A model generated the notes under the pieces. It did no database searches. It was not told the origin of the DNA and worked only from the letters and a program-made list of their open reading frames with translations. A DNA stretch of 63,165 nucleotides. Origin: Erysipelotrichaceae bacterium (GTDB taxonomy: Bacteria > Bacillota > Clostridia > TANB77 > CAG-508). Shown one piece after another: positions 26,192-33,502 of this stretch (positions are counted from its first letter, which is position 1; the number at the start of each line of letters is the position of its first letter). The position numbers were made by a program, and so were the translations under genes. The DNA is taken from NCBI GenBank assembly GCA_021769225.1, contig JAETTH010000004.1:1-63165 (forward strand). Reading direction: 5' to 3'.

Positions 26192-27475
26192 TTATCTAAC
26201 TCTATCTTTTTTCTTTTTGTCGTGTTCTTTTTCAGCTTGTTTTCGTTCTTCTTCTATTTTTTGATGAAGTTCATATTGCTTAATTTTTTCTAACCTTAAT
26301 TCTATATTATTGCAATGTTTTATTTCTTCAGCAAGTGGTGTTATCTTTTTAGAAATTTCTACAATTTGATTTTCAATACTTGCTTTTTCTTCATCTGTTT
26401 TGGCTCTTTTATGCTTTTTCCATAAATTTTCTCTTTCGCTTTTCAAAGGATTGATTTTTTCATAAACTGACTTTTGATAATCTAGTAATTCTTTTTCTGT
26501 ATTAATGTTATTTTTACATACAAATCTAACTTGTTTAGAAAATTCATCCATTTTCTTAATTGCACTTATTAATTTTGGTGTCATTTTCGTTATATTAGGT
26601 TTTGAGACGATTTCTATATTGATACCTAGTAATTTCTCATAGTGAAAAATTAAATATGAAATAGAGCCTTTAAATTGCAAATGTTTTTGTTTTTCATTGT
26701 TATATCTTTCATAACTTCTATTAGCTAATAAATATGGATCTGGAAAATATGAATGCTCTGGTTGTGTTTCTAATATTCTTTTATAAATATTTTCTTTTGA
26801 GTAATTATTTCCAAATTGCCTTTCAATTCTTGTATTTCGTTTATATGGCTCTCGCCTAATAGACAATGTGTTATTTTTATCAGTAATAACATAATCTAAA
26901 TCTTGTAATATTTGAATAAATTCGTTATAATCTTTAGCATTTGCCACTGCATAGTCTATACTATCTTTCATAAGTTCCTTATACAAACTACTTGTAGCAT
27001 ATTTATTATATTTTTCTTCTTGTTTCAAAACACTTAGCCCATATTCTTCACAAAGTTTATCTGAAGCTTTTCTCATAGTAGCATAGTCTTGCCTTGTGTT
27101 ACAAAATCTTTTTCCATCTAAAAATGAAACAGAGTTCAAAACAAAATGATTGTGCAGATTATCTGTGTTTAAATGAGTAGAAACTACTACTTGAAATTTA
27201 TCTCCCCATAATTCTTCAGCTAGTTTTATTCCAATTTCATGTGCTTGTTCTGGTGTTACTTCTCCTTTTACAAAAGATTGTACTCCATGAAAGCATTGTA
27301 TTCCACCTGTTTTAAAAAATTGCTTTTTAGTATTTCTCATTTCTTGCAGAGCAGTATCAGGCATACAATTTATACCTGATACATATAATTTTTCTTCTGT
27401 TTTTTCTCCATTAATTGCATATTCTATTGTATTATCTAATCTATCTTTTACCTTCCATATTTTTGTTACAGCCAT
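26192..27475 (-). CDS. mob: Relaxase (MobA/VirD2-like)
   Basis: 427 aa. Nicks the element's oriT and pilots the strand in transfer. The metal-binding His triad is in VVSTHLNTDNLHNHFVLNS (about 118-136); Tyr candidates for the nick are in the first 30 residues (IEYAINGEKTEEKLY) and YATMRK. The C-terminal 150 residues are a charged coiled coil. Directly follows the MobC-like gene (6 bp). It ends convergently with the 268-aa gene. Confidence 0.9.
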   Translation of the reverse strand: MAVTKIWKVKDRLDNTIEYAINGEKTEEKLYVSGINCMPDTALQEMRNTKKQFFKTGGIQCFHGVQSFVKGEVTPEQAHEIGIKLAEELWGDKFQVVVSTHLNTDNLHNHFVLNSVSFLDGKRFCNTRQDYATMRKASDKLCEEYGLSVLKQEEKYNKYATSSLYKELMKDSIDYAVANAKDYNEFIQILQDLDYVITDKNNTLSIRREPYKRNTRIERQFGNNYSKENIYKRILETQPEHSYFPDPYLLANRSYERYNNEKQKHLQFKGSISYLIFHYEKLLGINIEIVSKPNITKMTPKLISAIKKMDEFSKQVRFVCKNNINTEKELLDYQKSVYEKINPLKSERENLWKKHKRAKTDEEKASIENQIVEISKKITPLAEEIKHCNNIELRLEKIKQYELHQKIEEERKQAEKEHDKKKKDRVR

Positions 27476-27481
27476 AATCTA

Positions 27482-27829
27482 TTACCACCCACTTACATTC
27501 TTTTCCTTTTGTGGTATAAGATAAACTTCTTGTAATGCTAGTATAAAATTTTGTATTTGATTTAATAAAGGATTGATTTTGTCTTCTCTCATATATCCTT
27601 GGTATTTATTATAAGTTCTTGCCATTTGATTTAAATTTGCTGCCATACCTCGAAGTTGTGAAAGTATCTCATAAAATTTTTCATCTGGTTTCTCTTTTAG
27701 TTGATAGTCTAAAATTATTTTTCTAAAAAATTCCGATTTATTCAAGCCAGACCTTTTAACTTTCTCATTTAGAATTTTGTTTTCATCTTCATTTAAAAAC
27801 ACATTAATTTTTATATTTCTATTTCTCAT
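27482..27829 (-). CDS. mobC: MobC-like ribbon-helix-helix accessory protein
   Basis: 115 aa. The N-terminal INVFLNEDENKILNEKVKRS is a ribbon-helix-helix DNA-binding pattern, followed by GLNKSEFFRKIIL and the MobC motif LRGMAANLNQMARTYN. It would bind oriT and recruit the relaxase. Directly upstream of the relaxase and directly downstream of the putative oriT. Confidence 0.82.
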   Translation of the reverse strand: MRNRNIKINVFLNEDENKILNEKVKRSGLNKSEFFRKIILDYQLKEKPDEKFYEILSQLRGMAANLNQMARTYNKYQGYMREDKINPLLNQIQNFILALQEVYLIPQKEKNVSGW

Positions 27830-27855
27830 TTTTTCATCTCGCTTTCTGTTTTTTT

Positions 27856-27952
27856 CTTATTAGGGTTTGGGACTTGTCCCATTCTTCTTGGTATTTGTGG
27901 CGTGAGTACAAATACGTTGCTTGCATATTCAAGAAATCTAATAAGTACTCAC
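27856..27952. other. Candidate origin of transfer (oriT)
   Basis: The gap before mobC holds three nested inverted pairs: CTTATTAG (27856-27863) with CTAATAAG (27938-27945); TGGGAC-TT-GTCCCA (27868-27881); GTGAGTAC (27902-27909) with GTACTCAC (27945-27952). Location next to mobC-relaxase is classic for oriT. The nick site cannot be read from sequence alone. Confidence 0.55.
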
Positions 27953-28275
27953 TTTAAAATTCCTATTTTTTTGAAGAAAAAGTATGATTCTTTACCACCT
28001 AAAAAGAAAATTTCTCTTTCTTCTATCGATTGCATATCGTAATAAATTTGTACCAATTTTGAAAGTGAAAAGCATTCTTCGTTTGATAAATTTCTACCTT
28101 TAGTATCTCCTTCTAGTATCCAAGTTAAGTTTTCATTTTGTTCTAATATTTTGTTATATTCGTTTTTTAACTCTGCATATTTTTCATTATTATCTTTTAA
28201 ATATCTTCTACTATTTTCTAAATATTCTTCAAACATATCTTCATATTCTTTATAAAAACTTTCTATTTTTTCCAT
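27949..28275 (-). CDS. Small acidic coiled-coil protein, unknown
   Basis: 108 aa from ATG MEKIESFYKEY, which has TGGAGG 8 bp upstream (the frame opens 8 codons earlier). Mostly helical and acidic, with repeated Glu/Tyr (EYEDMFEEYLENSRRYL) and a basic C-terminus. No family recognised. It lies in the IME replication/mobilization operon between the initiator and mobC. Confidence 0.55.
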   Translation of the reverse strand: MEKIESFYKEYEDMFEEYLENSRRYLKDNNEKYAELKNEYNKILEQNENLTWILEGDTKGRNLSNEECFSLSKLVQIYYDMQSIEEREIFFLGGKESYFFFKKIGILK

Positions 28276-28291
28276 AACTTTAACCTCCATT

Positions 28292-28687
28292 TTAGACATA
28301 AATTAACTCATTAAATATAATTTCTTCTACACGATTTTTAATATTATTCATTCTGCAAACCCATTCTATTTGATTATTAGCTTTTAGTTCTTCAGTTATA
28401 TTTTCTTGTTCTATAAATTGTTTCATTAACAAATTAAATCTTTCATTTGCTGTTTTATCTATTTTTAATAAATGTTCTCTTAATTTGTTTTCAACCCATA
28501 GAATTGTATAATCTACCTTTTTATGCTCTAGCAAATACTTTAATCTTAACTTTCCATATTTACCAAGTTCATTAGCTTTTACACTAGCTGAATCAACTAA
28601 ATTTGGAAAGTAATAATCACCTTTTCTTATATATTCAATACCAGTTTTCTCATCAATAAATCTTCCTTTTAATTCATTATTATTCAT
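28292..28687 (-). CDS. TnpV-like small protein of the IME
   Basis: 131 aa. The start (GRFIDEKTGIEYIRKGDYYFPNL) and middle (GKYGKLRLKYLLEHKKVDYTIL) match the pattern of TnpV, a small protein of unknown role often carried in clostridial transposons and integrative elements. It is 17 bp downstream of the initiator gene. Function unknown. Confidence 0.6.
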   Translation of the reverse strand: MNNNELKGRFIDEKTGIEYIRKGDYYFPNLVDSASVKANELGKYGKLRLKYLLEHKKVDYTILWVENKLREHLLKIDKTANERFNLLMKQFIEQENITEELKANNQIEWVCRMNNIKNRVEEIIFNELIYV

Positions 28688-28704
28688 ATCTAATTTCTCC
28701 TTTT

Positions 28705-29259
28705 TTAATTTTCATACAATTTATTTGCATATAAAAAGTCTAAGTCATCATAATGTCTTTGCTCATAGTTCTGAAAACTATATTTGCCTTTTCCTTTATA
28801 GTTATAATTATTATTGTTATAGTTAGGTCGTAAATTTTCCGTGTCGTGAGTCGTAGATTTTACGATTCGGGACTCGTAATTTTTACGAATCACTTTTATG
28901 AGATTTTCATCATGTTCTATTTTTCCAACATAGATTAAATTAGGCTTATTAGCGCCTTGCCTTTTCTCATTTATTAGCTTACATTCCTTTAATTGATTAA
29001 ATGCTTTTGTAACAGTTTTATCAGATAGATTTAGTTTTTCTTGAACTTCTTTTCTTGTAAATATTAGAAAAACTTTTTCATCTTCATCAACCCAATTATT
29101 TTTAGCTGATAATGTTAGTCTATTTAATAAAAAGCCATAAAGAATTTTACTATCTGAATTTAACTTATCTTTATATTTTGGATTGAAAAATAATTCCATT
29201 GGTATTTGGTAATATAAATGTTCAAAGCATTCATTAGCTTTATAGGGTATAAATTCCAT
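28705..29259 (-). CDS. RepA_N-type replication initiator
   Basis: 184 aa. Residues 15-110 (YYQIPMELFFNPKYKDKLNS through TRKEVQEKLNLSDKTVTKAF) match the RepA_N winged-helix domain found in replication initiators of Gram-positive plasmids and integrative elements. The C-terminal 60 residues are low-complexity (Asn/Tyr). It suggests that the excised element can replicate. First gene of the minus-strand operon, with AAAGGAT before the ATG; a small palindrome upstream may be its operator. Confidence 0.75.
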   Translation of the reverse strand: MEFIPYKANECFEHLYYQIPMELFFNPKYKDKLNSDSKILYGFLLNRLTLSAKNNWVDEDEKVFLIFTRKEVQEKLNLSDKTVTKAFNQLKECKLINEKRQGANKPNLIYVGKIEHDENLIKVIRKNYESRIVKSTTHDTENLRPNYNNNNYNYKGKGKYSFQNYEQRHYDDLDFLYANKLYEN

Positions 29260-29311
29260 TTTTCATCCTTTCTGATAAATGGAATAGGAATAATAATAAA
29301 TAAAGGGAGTA

Positions 29312-29329
29312 TTTGATAGACTTATCAAA
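29312..29329 (-). promoter_or_regulatory. Palindrome upstream of the initiator gene
   Basis: TTTGATA-GACT-TATCAAA about 55 bp before the RepA_N-like start; size and position fit an operator. No partner repressor is identified. Confidence 0.4.
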
Positions 29330-29341
29330 GATTAAAAATTT

Positions 29342-29363
29342 TCCCGACATGCAATCCCGACAT
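29342..29363. repeat. Paired TCCCGACAT direct repeats near IME right end
   Basis: TCCCGACAT at 29342-29350 and 29355-29363, 13 bp apart, about 125 bp inside the right att core. Same octamer core as the left-end palindrome at 19220. Candidate arm-type integrase sites. Confidence 0.5.
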
Positions 29364-29450
29364 TTTATATACATTTTAGGGTGCTTTTTAGAACTTTTTA
29401 AAACTGTTCCAAAGTACCTATAAAAAGTAGGCTTTTGCCGAAATTACGCA

Positions 29451-29483
29451 AAAAAATATAGGTTAGAAATTTGATTTCTAACC
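29451..29483 (-). terminator. tRNA-Leu terminator supplied by the IME
   Basis: Perfect arms GGTTAGAAAT/ATTTCTAACC around a 3-base loop, then TATATTTTTT on the minus strand. It lies inside the element, 9 bp after the tRNA 3' end, replacing the host terminator displaced to 19112. Confidence 0.75.
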
Positions 29484-29488
29484 TGATA

Positions 29489-29502
29489 TTTTGGTGCAGA
29501 TG
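29489..29502. repeat. Right attachment core of the IME
   Basis: TTTTGGTGCAGATG, overlapping the CCA and acceptor strand of tRNA-Leu; identical to 19145-19158. Confidence 0.75.
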
Positions 29503-29580
29503 GCCGGAATCGAACCGGCACGGTTTATTCAACCGCAGGATTTTAAGTCCTGTGCGTCTGCCAGTTCCGCCACATCTGCA
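29492..29580 (-). tRNA. tRNA-Leu(TAA)
   Basis: 89 bases including an encoded CCA. Read on the minus strand: acceptor TGCAGAT pairs with ATCTGCA; the anticodon arm is CAGGA-CTTAAAA-TCCTG, giving anticodon TAA; the long variable arm CGGTTGAATAAACCG and the T arm CCGG-TTCGATT-CCGG are as expected for a class II tRNA. Reads codon UUA, the major Leu codon in DNA this AT-rich. It hosts the integrated element at its 3' end. Confidence 0.97.
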
Positions 29581-29723
29581 TCTCTGTTTTGTAACTGACA
29601 AATGATATTATAATACCCCATAATACCATTTGTCAAGAGGTTCCTCAAAAAAAATTATCTTTTTGTCCTATCTATTTATCCTATCGTATGATATAATGTT
29701 TTCAAAATAAAAGGAGGGATCTT

Positions 29724-30122
29724 ATGAGTTATACTACTATTTTTGCTATTATTAGTTTTTTTGTAATTATCTTTCTAATTATTTTATCTTTGAAATATAA
29801 AAAGATTAAATTTTCTATTCCAATTATCTTCCTTTTACTTTTTACACCATTTTATGAAATCCTAGATTCTGAATTTTTAGTTGATATCTTTGGTTGTGGA
29901 TGTGTGCCAATCATTCAAGAAAATGTTTTTTCTATTCCTTTCAATGCAAATGATTTAAGATTTTATCTTTTTCTTGTTTTAACAATTGCATTGACATTTT
30001 TAAGTATTTTCTTTAGCCAAAACTTTAAAAATAAAATATGGAAAGTCCTATACCCTATTTTCACATTTTTATTTAACTTAATTTTCACATTTTTTATTTG
30101 CCATATCTATATGTGGGCTTAG
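29724..30122 (+). CDS. Small multi-pass membrane protein, unknown
   Basis: 132 aa with four hydrophobic segments (residues 4-24, 30-47, 73-95, 103-130). One short loop has CGCG in DIFGCGCVP. No family recognised. A strong AAGGAGGG site supports the ATG. It stands alone beside the tRNA on the chromosomal side of the island. Confidence 0.6.
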   Translation: MSYTTIFAIISFFVIIFLIILSLKYKKIKFSIPIIFLLLFTPFYEILDSEFLVDIFGCGCVPIIQENVFSIPFNANDLRFYLFLVLTIALTFLSIFFSQNFKNKIWKVLYPIFTFLFNLIFTFFICHIYMWA

Positions 30123-30448
30123 TTTTCTTTAAAATATAATCCATTAACCCTTTCATTTTTTTCATATTATATGATAAAAATGGATATAACAAATTTTATT
30201 TTAACACAAACTGTCGCAGTTACTGTAATTGTTGGACCTGCCCAAGTAGCTAGAAAATTAAAAGAAAAATATATCTGATTATTTAATATTATTATTGCAA
30301 TTATTCTAAATCTGGAGTCCTAAGAATTGTTTAATGGTATTAGCACTTGTATCAAGTGTTAATACCAAGAGAAATCTAATCAAGATATCAAAAGAGATTC
30401 AAAATAGAAAAGAATAAATAATAAATGAATTTATAAAAGGAGAATTAT
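30123..30448. other. Gene-poor stretch with a strong hairpin
   Basis: A 32-codon frame (30181-30279) is too weak to call. A hairpin at 30335-30367 has 15 paired bases around a TAT loop (TGGTATTA...TAATACCA) but no following T run. Nothing else recognised. Confidence 0.35.
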
Positions 30449-30919
30449 ATGCAATACTCTACTTTATACCAAAGCCCTATTGGACCAATTCAACTAATTG
30501 AGAAAGATGGAAAAATCACAAATCTATCATTTCTTTCTAATGAAGATGAAAGAAATGATATTCCATCTAAAGAAACAGCTATCCTAAAAAAAGCAAAACA
30601 GGAATTAGAAGAATACTTTGATGGAAAAAGAAAAGAATTTGATTTACCCCTTTCCTTTTCTGGAACTCCATTTCAAGAAAAAGTATGGAACACCTTATGC
30701 ACCATTCCTTACGGCCAGACCAAAAGTTATCAAGAAATTGCAATTCAGGTGGGATCACCAAAAGCCTGTAGAGCAATTGGACTTACAAACCACATTAATC
30801 CCATTGGCATTTTTGTTCCATGTCACCGCGTTGTTGGGAAAAATGGAAAACTTGTTGGATATGCAGGAGGAATTGATAAGAAAAGCTATTTATTAAATTT
30901 AGAAAAACAAAATTTATAA
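30449..30919 (+). CDS. ogt: Methylated-DNA--protein-cysteine methyltransferase
   Basis: 156 aa. Suicidal transfer of alkyl groups from O6-alkylguanine (or O4-alkylthymine) to its own Cys. The active site is in GIFVPCHRVVGKNG (about 121-134), with the helix-turn-helix GQTKSYQEIAIQVGSPKACR before it and YAGGIDKKSYLL after. Length is typical of Ogt. AAAGGAG before the ATG; followed by a terminator shared with hup. Confidence 0.95.
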   Translation: MQYSTLYQSPIGPIQLIEKDGKITNLSFLSNEDERNDIPSKETAILKKAKQELEEYFDGKRKEFDLPLSFSGTPFQEKVWNTLCTIPYGQTKSYQEIAIQVGSPKACRAIGLTNHINPIGIFVPCHRVVGKNGKLVGYAGGIDKKSYLLNLEKQNL

Positions 30920-30955
30920 AAATCTTTTCTATATACTATTACAATGAAGAAAAAT

Positions 30956-30981
30956 AAAAAGCGTAGGATTCTACGCTTTTT
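30956..30981. terminator. Bidirectional terminator between ogt and hup
   Basis: AAAAAGCGTAG/CTACGCTTTTT around a 4-base loop, between two convergent genes. Confidence 0.85.
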
Positions 30982-31010
30982 AATATGAATTCATATAATT
31001 TATATAATTC

Positions 31011-31289
31011 TTATTTTTTGTTAACTAAATCTTTTAATGCTTTTCCAGCTTTGAATACTGGTGCTTTTGATGCTGGTATTTTGATTTCTTCTTTAGTTTG
31101 TGGGTTTCTTCCTTTTCTAGCTGCTCTTTTTCTAACTTCAAAAGATCCAAATCCAACTAATTGAACTTTGTCTCCTTTTACTAATGTTTCTGTAACAACA
31201 TCTACAAAAGCATTAACTGTTGCTTCAGCACTTTTCTTTGTTTCTCCTGTCTTTGCAGCTATAGCAGCTACTAAATCTGATTTGTTCAT
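31011..31289 (-). CDS. hup: HU family DNA-binding protein
   Basis: 92 aa histone-like dimer that bends DNA and compacts the nucleoid. [15 protein letters not shown] start, central [20 protein letters not shown] beta-arm and [13 protein letters not shown] end are all canonical. AGGAGG 8 bp before the ATG. HU can also assist integrases such as the one in this window. Confidence 0.97.
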   Translation of the reverse strand: MNKSDLVAAIAAKTGETKKSAEATVNAFVDVVTETLVKGDKVQLVGFGSFEVRKRAARKGRNPQTKEEIKIPASKAPVFKAGKALKDLVNKK

Positions 31290-31466
31290 TTACATTACCT
31301 CCTATAAGATTTTGTTTATGTAGATTTGCTATTTCATCTACTATATTGATTATTCGCCAAGCTTCGATAAAATCCTTCTTTTTTTTTATTTATTTTTTCT
31401 TTGGAACCCTTTAGCGCCTAAGATTTTTTAGCTTTTTATTTTAAAAAGTCTCTATTTTCAATGGTT

Positions 31467-33131
31467 TTAAGCATTTTTATAAATTCCCATTTTTGTTAAA
31501 ACTTTGTAAATCTTTTGTCCGTAAGGAATCATATAAATCTCTTCCTTATCTAATATTTTTAATACAATTAATGCTAATGCATAAATAATAACAGCGATAA
31601 TCAGTGCTATTATTATAGCCAACTTTTCTGCAATTATACCAGTTAATGTGCTATAGACAAACCAAGAACAGATTCCCATCATTACAGTAGCTAAAACTGG
31701 TTTTAATAAAAATTTTGAAACACTAATTTTCAATTTAATATGTTTTCTAAGAACACTAAATCCAATAATAAAAGCAACAATATGGCATACAACAGATCCC
31801 CATGCAGCTCCAGCAGCTCCTATCTCTGGATTTGGAACTAATACTAAGTTCATGATTAATTTTACTACTACACCAGTTCCTAGTGCAATAGCTGGAACCA
31901 TTACTTTTCCTAATCCTTGCAAAGCTCCATTAATTGTTTGTTCTAGTACGGTAAATATAATTGTTAAAGCACTAATTTGTAGTAACAATCCTCCATCAGC
32001 AGCATTGGGGAACAATAAATATAAAATTTGATCTGCAAAAATCATCATACCAATGGTACAAGGAAGTCCTATTAGCATAGTAATTAATAAAGAAAAAGAT
32101 ACTCTTTTTTCTGCTGTTCCCATATCTTTTTTTGCCCTTGCAGAAGCAATAGCAGGTACTAACGCAGTCGCAAAAGCAACATTGAAAGAAAGTGGCAGAG
32201 ATGTTAAAGTATCTACTTTACCACCTAAAATACCATATTGAGCTTTTGCCATTTCATCTGTCATAAAATTCTTCAGTCCAGCAACTACAGTAACAGAATC
32301 GATATTTTTATTAATTGAAGACATAATAGAACTTAAAGCCATTGGAATTGAAACAAATAAAATCTTTTTTATAATTGTTCTAATTCTCTCTGGTTTATAA
32401 TTAACAGTTTCCTTAATTTCAGATGCCACTTCACGTCTTCTAGTCTTGTAATATAGATATAAATATGCAAAGCTTAACATGGTTGACAATGTTGTAGCTA
32501 AATTAGCACCAGCTGCCATATATACAGTATCTGCTTTTGAAATAATGAAAACAACTTCTACTACTAAAATAGTTAAAAAAGTTTTAAATACTTGCTCTAA
32601 AGTTTGAGAATTAGCTGTTGCTTTCATATTTTCTCTACCATTAAAGTATCCTCTAACAACAGAAGAAATAGCTACAAAGAAAATAGATGGTGAAAGAGCA
32701 ACTAAAGTAAGTTCTGCTTCTGGAATTTGAAGCCAATTATTTGCTATATAGCCAGCCCCCATAAATAGGATTAAAGTTCCAATTAAACCAATAACAGCAA
32801 AGGTAGCAAAAGCAATCTTAAAAATTCGATGAGCACCTTTATAGTCACCAATTGATCTTCTTTCTGAAACTAACTTAGCAATTGCATTTGGAACACCAAT
32901 TGAGGACAATGTAAGCAGAAGTGCATAAATTTGAAAGCCACTACTATAAATAGCATTTCCCACATCTCCAAATCCTTCTTTATTGGTTAAATATAATTTA
33001 TAAACAAGACCTAATAGTTTAATTAACACTTGTGAAAACATAAGAGCTGCCACACCTTGCATAAAACTCTCTTTATGAGGCTTTTTCTCTCTTACCCTTT
33101 TCTTTGCGTGTTTTCCTCCGATAATTTTCAT
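31467..33131 (-). CDS. MurJ/SpoVB-like lipid flippase
   Basis: 554 aa, about 14 hydrophobic segments, of the MVF/MATE-like superfamily that includes MurJ (lipid II flippase) and SpoVB (spore cortex). A basic N-terminal tail (KIIGGKHAKKRVREKKPHK) is followed by FMQGVAALMFSQVLIKLLGL. Central SIPMALSSIMSSINKNIDSV and the GALQGLGKVMVPA stretch fit the SpoVB/YtgP branch better than proteobacterial MurJ. A second paralog would be expected elsewhere, so vegetative versus sporulation use cannot be decided here. Confidence 0.82.
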   Translation of the reverse strand: MKIIGGKHAKKRVREKKPHKESFMQGVAALMFSQVLIKLLGLVYKLYLTNKEGFGDVGNAIYSSGFQIYALLLTLSSIGVPNAIAKLVSERRSIGDYKGAHRIFKIAFATFAVIGLIGTLILFMGAGYIANNWLQIPEAELTLVALSPSIFFVAISSVVRGYFNGRENMKATANSQTLEQVFKTFLTILVVEVVFIISKADTVYMAAGANLATTLSTMLSFAYLYLYYKTRRREVASEIKETVNYKPERIRTIIKKILFVSIPMALSSIMSSINKNIDSVTVVAGLKNFMTDEMAKAQYGILGGKVDTLTSLPLSFNVAFATALVPAIASARAKKDMGTAEKRVSFSLLITMLIGLPCTIGMMIFADQILYLLFPNAADGGLLLQISALTIIFTVLEQTINGALQGLGKVMVPAIALGTGVVVKLIMNLVLVPNPEIGAAGAAWGSVVCHIVAFIIGFSVLRKHIKLKISVSKFLLKPVLATVMMGICSWFVYSTLTGIIAEKLAIIIALIIAVIIYALALIVLKILDKEEIYMIPYGQKIYKVLTKMGIYKNA

Positions 33132-33433
33132 TTTCTTTCCTTTCGTATATTCCCCTTTGATTTTACTATTATATTAATTAAGTTTATAACTTTCAAGTGA
33201 TTTTTATGAATTTATTTCTATATATACTTTTTTATCTTTGTACTTTTAATAAGGTTCTCGCTACTTTCTTATATCTTTCCTTTCTTAAATTAGACTTTAA
33301 AATTTTTTCTTAACTTTTCATTCTTATTCCATTATTTTTTGTGATTTCTTATTTATTTTTCTTAGTCTGTTCCCTATAATTTTTTATTCCTATATCATTA
33401 AGAAGAAAATATCAACTTTTTTCTCCAAATTCC
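33132..33433. other. Pyrimidine-rich gene-free stretch
   Basis: About 300 bp of T/C-rich sequence between divergent genes. No hairpin, repeat or ORF that I would support. The promoter of the next gene begins at its end. Confidence 0.35.
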
Positions 33434-33462
33434 TTGCAATTTTGCCTATTTTATAGGATAAT
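33434..33462 (+). promoter_or_regulatory. Promoter of the TraG-like gene
   Basis: TTGCAA (33434-33439), 17-bp spacer, GATAAT (33457-33462), about 40 bp before the TTG start. Confidence 0.5.
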
Positions 33463-33502
33463 ATATAGTGTATGAAACTATAGAAGAAAGCGGTGAATCC
33501 CT

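Larger units (their letters stand above)
19145..29502. mobile_element. Integrative mobilizable element in tRNA-Leu(TAA)
   Basis: A 10.3-kb element bounded by 14-bp direct repeats. It encodes a tyrosine integrase reading out toward the left end, an excisionase-like protein, a relaxase, a MobC-like protein, two small unknown proteins, a RepA_N-type initiator, and cargo on the + strand (DUF6076-like, DUF4143 ATPase, GNAT, SDR, zinc ribbon, unknown). There is no coupling protein or secretion channel inside, so transfer would need a helper. The tRNA 3' end is rebuilt by the right copy, and the element brings its own terminator for it. Confidence 0.82.

Noticed and set aside
29398-29601. 67-codon frame overlapping tRNA-Leu.
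   Set aside because: A shadow of the tRNA and its terminator; the CRCGGTGRRTG peptide is translated tRNA.
30181-30279. 32-codon frame after the small membrane protein.
   Set aside because: Too short, no clear ribosome site, no recognisable motif.
30335-30367. CIRCE-like heat-shock operator (TTAGCACTT...AAGTGTTAA).
   Set aside because: CIRCE has a 9-base spacer and TTAGCACTC/GAGTGCTAA arms; here the spacer is 5 bases, the arms differ, and no chaperone gene follows.
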